A DNA stretch of 64,000 bases from Goodfellowiella coeruleoviolacea (GCF_024171785.1 NZ_JAMTCK010000004.1:372001-436000); one strand, 5' to 3'. Counted from the stretch's first letter, positions 45,312 through 55,719 are shown. Numbers and translations: made by a program. Notes: a model not told the origin generated them from the letters alone.

Positions 45312-46811
45312 TCAGCCGTTGGCGGCGATGTCGGCGAGCACCGCCGCGATGGTGCGCAGCGGGACGCCGGTGCCGCCCTTGGTCACGTACCCCCAGGGGC
45401 CGCCGGTGTTGAACGCGGGACCGGCGATGTCGATGTGCGCCCACGGCACGCCGTCGGCCACGAACTCGCGCAGGAAGCAGCCGGCCACCAGCATGCCGCC
45501 CCAGCGGTGCCCGGTGACGTTGGCCAGGTCGGCGATGCGCGAGTCCAGGTCGGCGCGCAGCTCCTCGGGCAGCGGCATGGCCCAGGCGCTCTCCCCGACG
45601 GAGCGGCCCAGCTCGGCGACCCGGTCGCGGAACTCGTCGCTGCCCATCACACCGGACGTGCGGGTGCCGAGCGCGACCTGCTGCGCACCGGTCAGCGTGG
45701 AGGTCTCGACCAGGTAGTCGGGCTGGTCCTCGCAGGCCCTGGCGATGGCGTCGGCCAGGATGAGCCGGCCCTCGGCGTCGGTGTTGAGCACCTCGACGGT
45801 GGTGCCGTTGTACATGGTCAGCACGTCGCCGGGCCGGTAGGCGGTGCCGGAGGGCATGTTCTCCGCCATCGGCACGGTGGCCACCACCTCCACCGGCAGC
45901 TTCAGCTTCGCGGCCAGCACGACCGCGCCGACCACGGCCGCGGCGCCGGCCATGTCCGAGGTCATCTCGTCCATCTTGGCGGCCGGCTTGATCGAGATGC
46001 CGCCGGTGTCGAAGGTGATGCCCTTGCCGACCAGCGCGATCCGCTTGCGCGCCTTGGCCGGCCGGTAGGCCAGCCGGACCAGGCGCGGCGGGCGGCTGGA
46101 CCCGCCGCCCACGCCCAGGATGCCGCCGTAGCCGCCCTTGCGCAGGGCCTTCTCGTCCAGCACCTCGACGTCCAGCCCGGCGGCGCGGCCCAGTTCGGCG
46201 GCGCGCTCGGCGAACGAGGCGGGGAACAGGTCGTTGGGCGGGGTGTTCACCAGGTCGCGCACGGCGAACACGGCGGCGGCGGTCTCGGTCGCGGTCTTCA
46301 GCGCGGCCTTGTGCTCCTTCGCGCTGCCCTCGGCCGGGCTGACCAGCTCGATCCGCTCCGGCGCCGCGTTGTTCCCGGCCGCCGACCTGTACCGGGTGAA
46401 CGTGTAGCCGCCCAGGACCAGGCCCTCGGCCGCGGCCTGCAGGTGGGTGCTGGACAGGGTGCTGATCACCCGGCTGCGGCCACCGAGCGCGCGGGCCGCC
46501 GCGCCCGAGGCCCGGCGCACCTGGTCAGCCGAGCTGGCCGCGTCGGCGGCCGGCTTGCCCAGGCCCACCGCGACGACCAGCGGCGCGGCCAGCGCGCCCG
46601 CGCTGGGCAGCTTCACGACCTCCTCGGCCCGCCCGGTGGCGCCGAGGGTGTCGAGCAGGTCGCGCAACCGACCCTCGAACGCGGCGTCCACGGCCGCGGC
46701 GCCGTCGGCGAGCACGAGTCCGTCCTCGCCCTGGACAGTGCCGATCACCACCGCGTCAGCGGAACGCCTGGCTATCTCGTTGTCGGTGAGGGCCAACTTG
46801 GGCACGGACAC
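45312..46811 (-). CDS. pepA: Leucyl aminopeptidase (M17)
   Basis: The GTG at 46811 has AGGGAG six bases upstream; 499 residues. The two-zinc site is seen in [16 protein letters not shown] (Lys and Asp ligands), in DMAGAA and in the M17 signature [10 protein letters not shown] (Asp and Glu). It removes N-terminal residues from peptides in the cytoplasm. The N-terminal domain of M17 proteins can bind DNA in some bacteria. Conserved position between the lpd region and ilvE. Confidence 0.95.
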   Translation of the reverse strand: MSVPKLALTDNEIARRSADAVVIGTVQGEDGLVLADGAAAVDAAFEGRLRDLLDTLGATGRAEEVVKLPSAGALAAPLVVAVGLGKPAADAASSADQVRRASGAAARALGGRSRVISTLSSTHLQAAAEGLVLGGYTFTRYRSAAGNNAAPERIELVSPAEGSAKEHKAALKTATETAAAVFAVRDLVNTPPNDLFPASFAERAAELGRAAGLDVEVLDEKALRKGGYGGILGVGGGSSRPPRLVRLAYRPAKARKRIALVGKGITFDTGGISIKPAAKMDEMTSDMAGAAAVVGAVVLAAKLKLPVEVVATVPMAENMPSGTAYRPGDVLTMYNGTTVEVLNTDAEGRLILADAIARACEDQPDYLVETSTLTGAQQVALGTRTSGVMGSDEFRDRVAELGRSVGESAWAMPLPEELRADLDSRIADLANVTGHRWGGMLVAGCFLREFVADGVPWAHIDIAGPAFNTGGPWGYVTKGGTGVPLRTIAAVLADIAANG

Positions 46812-47066
46812 GTGGGCTCCCTGGTGTTGAGTTGTCACTGCCTGGAGTTGCCGGTGCCGTCGGCGAACGTTCACCCGCCGGTTTTTGCGCCGGCAACACT
46901 GCGATGTGCACGCATGCTAGGGCGAGCGCGTCACCCGGACCCGAGGTGGCCCGCTGGTCACCCTCGGCGACGGCACCGTCGCCGCTGGGCCAAGTGGGTC
47001 AAAAATCCGGCGGGTTCCGTGCGAACGGCGGGCTGGGAGTACCTGCGGCAGGGGGAATCTGAAACT

Positions 47067-48422
47067 GTGGTGGCTGTGACGCACTCACCGCACCGGGGCT
47101 CACGCGCGTCCGGAACCGTGGTGCTCGGCCTCGCCGCGATGCTCGGCGCCGGTGTCTTCACCGGCCTGGCCCCCGCTTCCGGGTACGCCGGCCCCTGGTT
47201 GCTCGCCGCCCTGCCGCTGGCCGCCATCACCGCGCTGTGCTGCGCGTTCTCCACCGCCGACCAGGCCAGGGCCTACCCGGCCGCCGCCGCCGGCTACGGG
47301 TTCGCCCGCGAGCAGCTGGGCCCGTGGCCGGCGCGCATCGCGGGCAGCGCCCACCTGCTGTCCCGGGTGGCGGTGATGGCCGCGCTGGCCGGCACGTTCG
47401 GCCGCTACCTGTTACCCGGGCAGCCGCTGCTGGCCGGGGTGGCCGTGCTGGTCGCGGTCACCGTGCTGACCGGGCTCGGCGTGCGGTTCACCACGGCGGC
47501 CAGCGCGCTGGTGGTGGGGTTCGTGCTGGTGGTGCTCGCGCTGGTGGTCGCGGCCTGCTTCGCGCTGCCCGCCCCGCCGGCCACCGGGGTGGCGCCGCTG
47601 GGTGAGCCGGCCGCCGGCGGCGGCGACGGCCTGGTCGGCGCGGCCGGGCTGACGTTCCTCGCGTTCGCCGGGATCGAGCGGATCGCCGCGCCCACCCCGC
47701 CCGACCCCCGGCACCCGGCCCGCCGGCTGCGCCTGGCCGTGCCGGTCGTGGTCGGGGTGGTGCTGCTGGTGTGCCTGGCGGTGGGCGCGGCCGTGCTGCG
47801 CCAGCTCGGCCCGCAGCGGCTGGCCCTGTCGCCGGCGCCGCTGCACGACGCCATGGTGGCCGCGGACGCGGCCTGGCTGGCCCGGCTGGTCGACCTCGGC
47901 GCCGGGGTGGCCGCGGCGGCGGCCCTGTTCGTGGTGCTCGGCAACACCCGGCGGACGGTGCGGGCCATGGCCGAGGCCGGTGACCTGCCGCTGCGGCTGG
48001 GCCGGGTGTGCGGCGCGGACCGGACCGGCCGGCGTGCCGCCGCCAGCCGCTGGGCGGCGACGGTCTGCTGCGGCGCGGCCGGGGTGCTCGGCCTGGGCCT
48101 GCTGCCGCCGGCCACCGCCGTGGGCGTGGCCGCGTGCGCCCTGCTGTTCTCGCACGCGTTCACCAACGCCTCGGCCCGCATCCTGCTGCAGGAGGAGCGC
48201 GGCTGGCCGATGCGCTCGGCCTGCCTGGGCCTGGCGCTGAGCGTGCTGCTGGCCATGAGCCTGCCCGTGGACAGCCTGCTGATCACCGGCGTCGGCCTGG
48301 CCGCCGGCACCGCGCTGACCGGCCTGATCGCCGCGGGCAACGCGCGGCGGGGCGGTCAGCCCAGCGCGAACGCCACCACGGCCAGCACGGCCGCCAGCAC
48401 GCCGACCCACACCGTCAGCTGA
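47067..48422 (+). CDS. APC-type amino acid permease
   Basis: From GTG at 47067 (GTG at 47076 is also possible) 451 residues with about 12 hydrophobic helices. The first helix has the amino acid-polyamine-organocation pattern GLAAMLGAGVFTGLAP (unwound GAGVF), and helix 6 FLAFAGIERIAAPTP. It probably imports an amino acid by cation symport or exchange. Its last 67 bp overlap the 3' end of a convergent small membrane protein gene, so its Ala/Thr/Ser-rich C-terminus may be recent. Confidence 0.82.
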   Translation: MVAVTHSPHRGSRASGTVVLGLAAMLGAGVFTGLAPASGYAGPWLLAALPLAAITALCCAFSTADQARAYPAAAAGYGFAREQLGPWPARIAGSAHLLSRVAVMAALAGTFGRYLLPGQPLLAGVAVLVAVTVLTGLGVRFTTAASALVVGFVLVVLALVVAACFALPAPPATGVAPLGEPAAGGGDGLVGAAGLTFLAFAGIERIAAPTPPDPRHPARRLRLAVPVVVGVVLLVCLAVGAAVLRQLGPQRLALSPAPLHDAMVAADAAWLARLVDLGAGVAAAAALFVVLGNTRRTVRAMAEAGDLPLRLGRVCGADRTGRRAAASRWAATVCCGAAGVLGLGLLPPATAVGVAACALLFSHAFTNASARILLQEERGWPMRSACLGLALSVLLAMSLPVDSLLITGVGLAAGTALTGLIAAGNARRGGQPSANATTASTAASTPTHTVS

Positions 48423-48661
48423 GTGCTCGGCCGCCGGGGCACCAGCGCCCGGTACCGATTCAGCCACCAGACACCGAAGCAGAGGCAGGCGACTCCGCCG
48501 ACTACCACCCCGGCCACACCCATCAGCCCGTAGGCGTCCAACAGGAGCAGGCCGGCGGCCAGGGGCAGTGCGGCGGACAGGACGAACACCCGGACGTCGT
48601 TGCCGGTGTCCTTGCGCGGCACGGCGACCGGGCTTCGGGACGAGTCGTGGCTCACGATCAC
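48356..48661 (-). CDS. Small three-helix membrane protein
   Basis: A GTG at 48661 (or 48655) gives about 101 residues. Three hydrophobic stretches are clear: [36 protein letters not shown] and [17 protein letters not shown]. The N-terminus is polar and basic. No family is recognised. It is convergent with the permease gene, overlapping it by 67 bp, and divergent from ilvE. Confidence 0.6.
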   Translation of the reverse strand: MIVSHDSSRSPVAVPRKDTGNDVRVFVLSAALPLAAGLLLLDAYGLMGVAGVVVGGVACLCFGVWWLNRYRALVPRRPSTQLTVWVGVLAAVLAVVAFALG

Positions 48662-48791
48662 CGATGGTAGGAGAAGCCGGGCGCGCTGTGACCACTTCGC
48701 GCGGATCGCCCGGCCAGCCGGCCCGTTCCGCGTTCCCACCAACCCCGGCCTGGCGATTCTCAGCCGTGCGGCCACGAGATACCGTGCACTT

Positions 48792-49895
48792 ATGACGTCA
48801 GCGTTGCCTTTCTCCCGGACCCCCCACCCCCAACCGGCGACCCCGGAGCGGGTAGCGGAGGTACTGGCCAAGCCGGGCTTCGGGCAGCACTTCACCGATC
48901 ACATGGTGACGATCCGCTGGAACTCGGTGAACGGCTGGCACGACGCGCGCGTCGAGCCCTACCACACGCTTGAACTGGAGCCGGCGGCCACGGTGCTGCA
49001 CTACGGTCAGGCGATCTTCGAGGGGCTCAAGGCCTACCGCCAACCCGATGGCTCCATCGCCTCGTTCCGACCGGACGCGAACGCGGCGCGGTTCCGCGCC
49101 TCGGCGCGCCGCATCGCCATGCCCGAACTGCCCGACGAGATCTTCCTCGCCTCGCTGCGCGAACTGGTCGCGGTGGACGAGCGGTGGGTGCCCACCCAGC
49201 CGGACGAGTCGCTGTACCTGCGGCCGTTCATGATCTCCACCGAGGCCACGCTGGGCGTGAACCGGCCCGCCAACCACTACCTCTACGTCCTGATCGCCTC
49301 GCCGGCCGGCTCCTACTTCTCCGGTGGGGTCAAGCCGGTGAGCGTGTGGCTGTCCACCGAGTACGTGCGCGCCGCGCCGGGCGGCACGGGCGCGGCCAAG
49401 TTCGCCGGCAACTACGCGGCGTCGTTCCTGGCCCAGGCGCAGGCCGTGGAGCAGGGCTGCGACCAGGTGGTGTGGCTGGACGCGGTGGAGCGGCGCTGGG
49501 TCGAGGAGATGGGCGGCATGAACCTGTTCTTCGTCCTCGGCTCGGGTGAGAACGCCCGCGTGGTGACCCCGGAGCTGAGCGGGTCGCTGCTGCCGGGCAT
49601 CACCCGCGAGTCGCTGCTCACCCTGGCCCGCGACCACGGGTACGCGGTGGAGGAGCGGCGGTTCTCCACCGAGGAGTGGGCGAAGAAGGCCGACAGCGGT
49701 GAGCTGACCGAGGTGTTCGCCTGCGGCACCGCCGCGGTGATCACCCCCGTCGGCCGGGTCAAGGGCGCCGACCAGGAGTTCCTCGTCGCCGACGGCCAGC
49801 CCGGCCCGATCACCATGCGGCTGCGCGAGGCGCTGACCAACATCCAGCGCGGCACGGCCGAGGACGGGCACGGCTGGATGCGGCGCCTGAACTGA
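48792..49895 (+). CDS. ilvE: Branched-chain amino acid aminotransferase
   Basis: 367 residues from ATG at 48792; a -10-like TACCGT at 48780-48785 suggests a leaderless message. Fold type IV PLP enzyme: the substrate loop [16 protein letters not shown]-binding Lys in [12 protein letters not shown], and [10 protein letters not shown] and [11 protein letters not shown] near the phosphate site. It interconverts leucine, isoleucine and valine with their 2-oxo acids. Conserved neighbourhood with pepA and cob genes. Confidence 0.97.
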   Translation: MTSALPFSRTPHPQPATPERVAEVLAKPGFGQHFTDHMVTIRWNSVNGWHDARVEPYHTLELEPAATVLHYGQAIFEGLKAYRQPDGSIASFRPDANAARFRASARRIAMPELPDEIFLASLRELVAVDERWVPTQPDESLYLRPFMISTEATLGVNRPANHYLYVLIASPAGSYFSGGVKPVSVWLSTEYVRAAPGGTGAAKFAGNYAASFLAQAQAVEQGCDQVVWLDAVERRWVEEMGGMNLFFVLGSGENARVVTPELSGSLLPGITRESLLTLARDHGYAVEERRFSTEEWAKKADSGELTEVFACGTAAVITPVGRVKGADQEFLVADGQPGPITMRLREALTNIQRGTAEDGHGWMRRLN

Positions 49896-49929
49896 GCGGG
49901 CGGCGGGGCGGGCTCGCCGGCCGGTCGGC

Positions 49930-50682
49930 TCAGCCGGCGAGCCCACCCACCACCAGCACCGCGGTGCCGGCCAGTTCGGCGGCACCGCCCAGCACGTCAC
50001 CGGTGATCCCGCCGAACCGGCGGCGCGCGTGCCAGGTGAACACCACCACCACGGCGGCGGCCAGCAGCACCCCGGCCGGCGCCAGCCACGGCCGGTCCGG
50101 CACGGCCAGCACGCCGGCCCCGGCCAGGCCGACCGCCCACAGCACGGGCACGGCCGGCGGCTGCGAGGAGGCCACCAGCGCGCCGAGGCCGTCCGGCCGC
50201 GCGGCCGGCACACCCCGCCGGCAGCACCAGGTGAACGCGGCCCGGCCGCAGGCCAGCGCCAGCACCACCACGCCCAGCCGGTGCGCTTCGAGCAGCTGGC
50301 CGAGGCTGGCGGCCTGCACCCCGAGCACCACCACCAGGGTGACCACCGCGAACGGGCCGGCGCCGCCGTCCTTCATCACCGCCAGCGCGCGCTCCGGCGG
50401 CCCGTAGCAGCCCAGGCCGTCGGCGGTGTCGGCCAGCCCGTCCAGGTGCATGCCCCGGGTGGCCAGCGCCAACAGCCCGACCACCAGCAGCCCGGCGACC
50501 AGCCCGGCGCAGCCGAGCGCCCCGAGCAGCCACAGCCCGGCCGCGGCCAGGCCGCCCAGCAGCGCGCCGACCAGCGGGCTGGTCGCGATCGCCCAGCGGC
50601 CCGCGGCCGCGTCCACCCCGGTGACCCGCACCGGCAGCACGGTCAGCCAGGACACCGCCAGCAGCAGGCCCCGCACGCCCAT
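49930..50682 (-). CDS. cobS: Adenosylcobinamide-GDP ribazoletransferase (cobalamin synthase)
   Basis: 250 residues, mostly membrane helices. CobS joins adenosylcobinamide-GDP to alpha-ribazole in the membrane. The family motif ATRGMHLDGLADTADGLG carries the conserved Asp residues for the metal, and FGGITGDVLGGAAEL is the C-terminal signature. Its ATG shares a base with the cobT stop (TGATG), so the two are translationally coupled. Confidence 0.95.
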   Translation of the reverse strand: MGVRGLLLAVSWLTVLPVRVTGVDAAAGRWAIATSPLVGALLGGLAAAGLWLLGALGCAGLVAGLLVVGLLALATRGMHLDGLADTADGLGCYGPPERALAVMKDGGAGPFAVVTLVVVLGVQAASLGQLLEAHRLGVVVLALACGRAAFTWCCRRGVPAARPDGLGALVASSQPPAVPVLWAVGLAGAGVLAVPDRPWLAPAGVLLAAAVVVVFTWHARRRFGGITGDVLGGAAELAGTAVLVVGGLAG

Positions 50683-51791
50683 CAGCCGGTCGTGCTGATG
50701 CCGTCCCCGGTGCCGGTCGGGGCCGGCGGGGGCGGGGTGTCAGGGCCGCTGACGCCGGCCTCGTCGAAGGTGGCCATCTCGCCCAGCACCCGGGCGGCCA
50801 GCACCAGCAGCGGCAGCGCGGCCAGCGCGCCGGAGCCCTCGCCCAGCCGCATCCCCAGGTCCAGCAGCGGGGTCAGGTCCAGGTGCTCCAGCACGAGCGC
50901 GTGCGCCGGCTCGGGGGAGCGGTGCCCGGCCACCCACCACTGCCGGGCGCCCGGCGCCAGCTCCTCGGCCACGACCGCGGCGGCCCCGACGACCACGCCG
51001 TCCAGCAGCACGGGGGTGCGCCGGACAGCGGCCTGGGCCAGGAACCCGGCGGTGGCGGCCAGGTCGGCGCCGGCCGCGGTGCGCAGCAGCGCCACCGGGT
51101 CGTTGGCGACCTTGCGGGCCCGGCGCAGCGCGTCGCGGATCACCGCCACCTTGCGCATCCAGCCGTTGTCGTCGACGCCGGTGCCCCGGCCCACCACGGC
51201 CACGGGCTCGGCCGAGGTGAGCGCGGCGACCAGCACCGCGGCCGGGGTGGTGTTGCCGATGCCCATGTCGCCGGCGATCAGCAGGTCGGCCCCGCCGTCC
51301 ACCTCCTCGTCGGCCACGGCCCGGCCGGCGGCGATGGCCGCCTCGACCTCCTGCTGGGTGAGCGCGTCCGCCCGGTCGATCAGGCCGGAGCCGCGCCGCA
51401 CCTTGTGCGCGCTGATCTGCTCGGGGGTGTCGGCGGCCACGGCCATGTCCACCACGCGCACGGTCGCGCCCGCCACGGACGCGGCCACGTTCACGGCGGC
51501 GCCGCCGGTGAGGAAGTTGGTCACCATCTGCCCGGTGACCGCGCTGGGGTAGGCGGACACGCCCTGGGCGGCCACGCCGTGGTCGCCGGCGAACACCACC
51601 ACCCGGGCGCGGGTGAACGGCCGAGGCGGGCAGGCGCCCTGGCAGGCGGCCAGCCACACGCCCAGCTCCTCGAGGCGGCCGAGCGAGCCCGCCGGCTTGG
51701 TCAGCGTCTGGTGCCTGGCCACCGCCTGGCGGCGGGCTGTCTCGTCCGGGGGTACGACGGGCGGGAACTCCACGTCCGGCGTGGCGGTCAC
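50682..51791 (-). CDS. cobT: Nicotinate-nucleotide--dimethylbenzimidazole phosphoribosyltransferase
   Basis: The GTG at 51791 has GAGGAG five bases upstream; 369 residues. CobT makes alpha-ribazole phosphate for the lower ligand of cobalamin. Motifs: [47 protein letters not shown] and the catalytic Glu in [15 protein letters not shown]. It has a Pro-rich C-terminal tail. Order cobU-cobT-cobS on one strand; no cobalamin riboswitch is seen upstream. Confidence 0.96.
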   Translation of the reverse strand: MTATPDVEFPPVVPPDETARRQAVARHQTLTKPAGSLGRLEELGVWLAACQGACPPRPFTRARVVVFAGDHGVAAQGVSAYPSAVTGQMVTNFLTGGAAVNVAASVAGATVRVVDMAVAADTPEQISAHKVRRGSGLIDRADALTQQEVEAAIAAGRAVADEEVDGGADLLIAGDMGIGNTTPAAVLVAALTSAEPVAVVGRGTGVDDNGWMRKVAVIRDALRRARKVANDPVALLRTAAGADLAATAGFLAQAAVRRTPVLLDGVVVGAAAVVAEELAPGARQWWVAGHRSPEPAHALVLEHLDLTPLLDLGMRLGEGSGALAALPLLVLAARVLGEMATFDEAGVSGPDTPPPPAPTGTGDGISTTG

Positions 51792-51859
51792 AGGGTCTCC
51801 TCGGGTCGCGGGCGGGCGCGGACCGCACTGGCGCGCGGGCCGACAGCGGCGGCCAGTGG

Positions 51860-52411
51860 TCAGCGCAGGCGCAGTGGAATGCCGGCGACCAGCAGCAGCA
51901 CCTCGTCGCACACCTCGGCCAGGCGTGCGTTGAGCGAGCCGAGCTGGTCCCGGAAGAGCCTGCCAGACCGGGTCGCGGGCACCACGCCCAGTCCGACCTC
52001 GGCGGAGACCAGCACCAGCCGCGCCGGGCACGCGGCCACCGAGCTGACCAGCGCGGTGCACTGGTCGCGCACCTCGGCCAGGCTGTCCGGGGCGGGCGCG
52101 TCCCAGGCCGAGGCGTCGTCGAGCACCCCGGTCAGCCAGGTCGCCACGTCGTCCACCAGCACCGGCGGCCCGTCCGGGCGGGTGCGGTCCAGCAGCGCGG
52201 GCAGGTCACCGGGGCGGGGTGCCTCCCTGGTCCGCCACGTCACCGGCCGGCGGGCCACGTGCGCGGCGATCCGCGCGGCCCACTCGGCGTCCCCGGGCAC
52301 CGTGCGCGCGGTGGCCACGTAGTCCACGGCCGCCTCGGCCGGCACCAGGCCCTCGGCGTGCGCCGACTTGCCGGATCGCGCGCCACCGAGCACGAGTGTC
52401 CGCCGGGTCAC
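51860..52411 (-). CDS. cobU: Adenosylcobinamide kinase/adenosylcobinamide-phosphate guanylyltransferase
   Basis: 183 residues from GTG at 52411. The P-loop [15 protein letters not shown] is at residues 7-21, with a second motif [13 protein letters not shown] and the [12 protein letters not shown] stretch typical of CobU/CobP. The bifunctional enzyme phosphorylates adenosylcobinamide and transfers GMP, giving the substrate for CobS. First gene of the cob operon; a small divergent gene lies upstream. Confidence 0.95.
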   Translation of the reverse strand: MTRRTLVLGGARSGKSAHAEGLVPAEAAVDYVATARTVPGDAEWAARIAAHVARRPVTWRTREAPRPGDLPALLDRTRPDGPPVLVDDVATWLTGVLDDASAWDAPAPDSLAEVRDQCTALVSSVAACPARLVLVSAEVGLGVVPATRSGRLFRDQLGSLNARLAEVCDEVLLLVAGIPLRLR

Positions 52412-52505
52412 ATCCGCCTCCGCCTGGCACGTCCGCCGGGATTAGCCTTCCGGGCGGCCACGTTACCCGGGGCGGATCCGGGCAGCCTCACGTCAGGAGG
52501 ACGTC

Positions 52506-52709
52506 GTGCACTACCGGTGGCGCTACCAGGACGAGCAGGCCGGGGACGTGCCCGGCCCGGAGGAGATCTTCGACGCCCAGGCCGAGGCCGAGGACTGGCT
52601 GAGCGCGGTCTGGGCGCAGCTGTACGAGTCGGGCGTGCACCAGGTCACCCTGCTGCACGGCGAGTCCGAGGTCTACGGCCCGATGAGTCTGGCGCCGGCG
52701 GACTCCTGA
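52506..52709 (+). CDS. Small conserved hypothetical protein
   Basis: 67 residues from GTG at 52506, behind CAGGAGGA. The sequence (HYRWRYQDEQAGDVPGPEE, AQAEAEDWLSAVWAQL, GVHQVTLLHGESEVYGPMSL) is acidic with aromatic residues. Similar short proteins are widespread in actinomycetes and have no known function. It diverges from cobU. Confidence 0.8.
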   Translation: MHYRWRYQDEQAGDVPGPEEIFDAQAEAEDWLSAVWAQLYESGVHQVTLLHGESEVYGPMSLAPADS

Positions 52710-52763
52710 GCCGGCACCGCTGGGCTGGTGGCGGCCACCCCGGTGACCGCCACCAGCGGCCGG

Positions 52764-53360
52764 TCATCGACGCCGGGGCTGCGTCCCGGGGCCGCTGCCG
52801 GTCGGCTGACCGGCGGGGCGCGCCCCGGCCAGCGGCGGCAGCGCCTCGAACCACGACTGCCACGCCCGGAACCGGCGCATCCCGTACAGCAGCGGCACCC
52901 CCGAGGTCTGCGTGACCGCGGCGACCTCGCCGAGCACGATGGTGTGGTCGCCCACGGCCAGGGTGCCGGCGACCCGGCACTCGGCCATCGCGAACGCGTC
53001 GTTGACCAGCCAGGGCAGGCCGGCGCAGCCGAAGGGCTGCCAGACCACCTGGGCGAACCGGTCGGTGTCGGCGGTGGCGAACACCTCGGCGACGTGCCGG
53101 CCGTGCGCGGACAGCAGGTTCACCGCGAAGCCGCCCCGGCGGCGCAGCGCGGCGAGCGTCCCGCTGGCGCTGTGCAGGCACACCAGCAGGGTCGGCGGCG
53201 CCAGGGTGACGCTGGCCAGCGAGGTGCAGGTCAGCCCGCGCGGGGTGCGGTCGACGTCGAGCGTGGTGACCACGGCGACCCCGGTGGGGAAGGCGCTCAT
53301 CAGCAGGCGGTAGTCCGCCGCCCGCACCACCGGGCGGGCCAGCTCGCCGTCACCGGCCAT
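52764..53360 (-). CDS. Flavin reductase, partner of the halogenase
   Basis: 198 residues. Flavin reductase domain of the HpaC/RebF type: MSAFPTGVAVVTTLDVD, GLTCTSLASVTLAPPTLLVCL, FAVNLLSAHGRHVAEVFA and ECRVAGTLAVGDHTIVLGEV. It would reduce FAD with NADH and hand free FADH2 to the halogenase. Its start overlaps the halogenase 3' end by 11 bp, so the two are made together. The C-terminal 25 residues are a Gly/Pro/Arg tail. Confidence 0.92.
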   Translation of the reverse strand: MAGDGELARPVVRAADYRLLMSAFPTGVAVVTTLDVDRTPRGLTCTSLASVTLAPPTLLVCLHSASGTLAALRRRGGFAVNLLSAHGRHVAEVFATADTDRFAQVVWQPFGCAGLPWLVNDAFAMAECRVAGTLAVGDHTIVLGEVAAVTQTSGVPLLYGMRRFRAWQSWFEALPPLAGARPAGQPTGSGPGTQPRRR

Positions 53361-54960
53361 GGAGCACGCGCAGGAACTCGTGGTTGCTGGGCAGGGTGTC
53401 GACGAGTTCCCGCTGCTGCTGTTTGACCTCCTGGAACATGCGCGCGGCCTTGGTCAGCGAGGCGGGCCGGTCGGCCAGCCCGGGCAGCGGCTGGTCGGGC
53501 AGCACGCCCAGGCCGGCCAGCACGCAGTAGTAGCTGCCGTTGGTCCACACGTCGGTGTTCACGTCGATGCCCATCAGCGCCTGCTTGGCGGTCAGGTCCG
53601 GTGCGTTGATCACCCCGCCCGCCCGGTAGGTCGCGATCTTCTCCTGGATGTTGTCGGTCAGCCGCAGTTGCTTGTTGGCCCGCCAGAACGGGGTGTCGGT
53701 GCGCGGCGAGAAGTAGAAGTGCGCCTGGATGAAGTCGCGCGAGTTGTCGAACATGAACTCGATCTCGCGGTTGAACTGGTCGATCCCGGTCTCGTCGAAG
53801 CGCCGGTCCGGGAAGTGGGCGACCAGCCGGCTGATGGCGGTGGTGATGAAGTAGATGCCGGTGGACTCCAGCGGCTCCAGGAAGCAGGAGGACAGCCCGA
53901 TCGCCACGCAGTTGCGCACCCACGCCCGCCGGTTGCGGCCCACCCGGAAGCGGATGTGGTTGAGCGTGGCCCGCTCCGGGTCGAGGTTCCACAGCGCGCA
54001 GAAGTCCCTGGTCGCCTGGTCCCTGTCGGCGAACCGGCTGGCGTAGACGTAGCCGGTGCCGAACCGGTCGAGCATGGGGATGCGCCAGGTCCAGCCGGAG
54101 GGCATGGCGATCGACGAGGTGAACGGCTCCACGCCCTGGGTGGCGCTGTCGCTGGGCACGGCGGTGGCCACCGCGCTGTCGCACAGCAGGTGGTCGCTCA
54201 TGTCCAGGAACGGCTCGCCGAGGGCCTCGTTGATGAGCAGCCCGCGAAAGCCCGAGCAGTCCACGAACAGGTCGGCGGTGAGCGTGCCGCTGGCCCTGGT
54301 GCGCAGGCCGGTGATGAACCCGCGCTCGTCGAGGTCCACCGAGGTCATCTCGTCCTGGACGTGCCGGACGCCCTGCTTGGTGGTGGCGAACCGGCGGAGG
54401 AAGTCGGCGACCAGGTGCGCGTCGAAGTGCCACGCGTAGGAGGTCGCCCTGGTGCCGTCCAGCCAGCGCGGCGCGCGCAGCGCGTCCATCGCCGGCACCT
54501 CGCGCATGCACGCGTGGCCGTAGGGTTCGGTGCTGCGGCCGGCCAGCCGGTCGTACACCCAGTAGTGCGACAGGGGCGTGTCGTCGCAGTACGGCAGCAC
54601 CCCGAACGAGTGGTAGAAGTGGTCGGTGCCGCCGTCCAGCGGCTGGGGCACGGGATGCGGGCCACCCGGAGTGCGCCAGTTGACGAACCGGACGGCCATC
54701 TTGAACGCGGCGTTGCACTCCGGCATCCACTCCTCCTCGGGGATGCCGAGCTGGTCGAAGAACAGCGGCTGGAGGCTGGGCACGGTGGCCTCGCCCACGC
54801 CGATCTTGGGGATGGTGGGGGCCTCCAGGACGGTGATGGACACCGTCGGGGGCAGCATCTTGCCGAGGTAGGCGGCGGTCATCCAGCCGGCGGTGCCGCC
54901 GCCGAGGATGACCACCCGCCTGATCGCGTTGTCCGCCGTCTCGGTCGTGATCTCGTCCAT
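53350..54960 (-). CDS. FAD-dependent tryptophan halogenase (RebH/PrnA-like)
   Basis: 536 residues, the length of RebH and PrnA. FADH2-dependent halogenases make HOCl next to the flavin and pass it to a lysine near the substrate. FAD motif VVILGGGTAGWMTA; catalytic Lys87 in ECNAAFKMAVRF; the halogenase motif WTWRIP at residues 290-295; and the Glu that acts with Lys in FLEPLESTGIYF (about 360-371). Long stretches match the tryptophan 7-halogenase group (AWHFDAHLVADFLRRFAT, YFSPRTDTPFWRANK), so chlorination of free tryptophan, probably at C7, is expected. ATG has GGAGAGGTG upstream. No indolocarbazole, pyrrolnitrin or peptide-synthetase genes are nearby. Confidence 0.95.
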   Translation of the reverse strand: MDEITTETADNAIRRVVILGGGTAGWMTAAYLGKMLPPTVSITVLEAPTIPKIGVGEATVPSLQPLFFDQLGIPEEEWMPECNAAFKMAVRFVNWRTPGGPHPVPQPLDGGTDHFYHSFGVLPYCDDTPLSHYWVYDRLAGRSTEPYGHACMREVPAMDALRAPRWLDGTRATSYAWHFDAHLVADFLRRFATTKQGVRHVQDEMTSVDLDERGFITGLRTRASGTLTADLFVDCSGFRGLLINEALGEPFLDMSDHLLCDSAVATAVPSDSATQGVEPFTSSIAMPSGWTWRIPMLDRFGTGYVYASRFADRDQATRDFCALWNLDPERATLNHIRFRVGRNRRAWVRNCVAIGLSSCFLEPLESTGIYFITTAISRLVAHFPDRRFDETGIDQFNREIEFMFDNSRDFIQAHFYFSPRTDTPFWRANKQLRLTDNIQEKIATYRAGGVINAPDLTAKQALMGIDVNTDVWTNGSYYCVLAGLGVLPDQPLPGLADRPASLTKAARMFQEVKQQQRELVDTLPSNHEFLRVLHGR

Positions 54961-55509
54961 TGTTGCTCACCTCTCCGATCGGTCCGGGCTGGTTCTCCGG
55001 CGATGTGTGGCACACGGCGACGGGAAGGGCCGCGGGGTGACTGGCGATGCTCGTCACGCGTCCAGCGGTGCGGGTCGGCAAACCGCGGACGCGCGGGTTT
55101 TTCCGATGACCGACATGCTCGATCGGTCACGCGCGCCCGCTGTCGGGAACGTTGTTGGGAACGCTGTTGGGAACGCTGGGAAAAGCGAACTCGGGACACC
55201 GGTGGGCGGCCCGGTGCGACGACGGCGAACGGGACTCGTGAACGGGAGCGTCCGGTGCCGGGAAATCAGAATTTTCGGGATAAATGCCCGATTCGCGAAC
55301 GGTGGTCACCGCGGTCACCACGGCCGCCGGCGTCGGCCGGTCCTCGGGTCGGACCAGGTCGGCCACTGCCTGACCGGGGGCATCCCAGCTGGTCAGCCCG
55401 GTGTGGGCGGGCGGGGGCGGTGCGCTGAGGCCGCCCGGCCGGTGGTGTCGTGCGGCCCGCTCCGCCGGATGTCGGCGATTGCCGCCGCTCCGACTGGATC
55501 GTTAATCCG
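54961..55509. other. Gene-poor region upstream of the halogenase
   Basis: No confident gene. It holds the halogenase promoter region, and 12-bp repeats at 55151-55174 (GTTGTTGGGAAC, GCTGTTGGGAAC) preceded by a partial copy. A minus-strand frame of 79 codons (55127-55366) has GC-rich third positions at its start and a short Val-Pro-Asn-Ser repeat at its end, but no support as a gene. Confidence 0.5.
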
Positions 55510-55557
55510 AAAAACCGGAAAAGCAACGGGGAACAGTGTTCGAATTGCTTTTCCGGT
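55510..55557 (-). terminator. Long stem-loop terminator downstream of the acetyltransferase gene
   Basis: A 13-bp perfect stem pairs ACCGGAAAAGCAA (55514-55526) with TTGCTTTTCCGGT (55545-55557), and an inner GAACAGTGTTC forms a second small hairpin. On the minus strand a run of five T follows (55514-55510). It most likely ends transcripts of the gene at 55720-56172. Confidence 0.85.
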
Positions 55558-55719
55558 GGAAGTTCCGGTGGCTCAACGCTGGGCACGATCAGTGAATATC
55601 ACGGGGTCGGCCGGGGACACGACAAAATATCTTGACATTCCACCTGCCGGGCGAGGGCGACCATACCAGCGGGTGTTCATGTCCCCGGGCGACTACGTCA
55701 CGTGATGATCGCGCCGAAA

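Noticed and set aside
52412-52505. Cobalamin riboswitch before the cob operon
   Set aside because: The spacer is only 94 bp and lacks the conserved B12-box; too short for the element.
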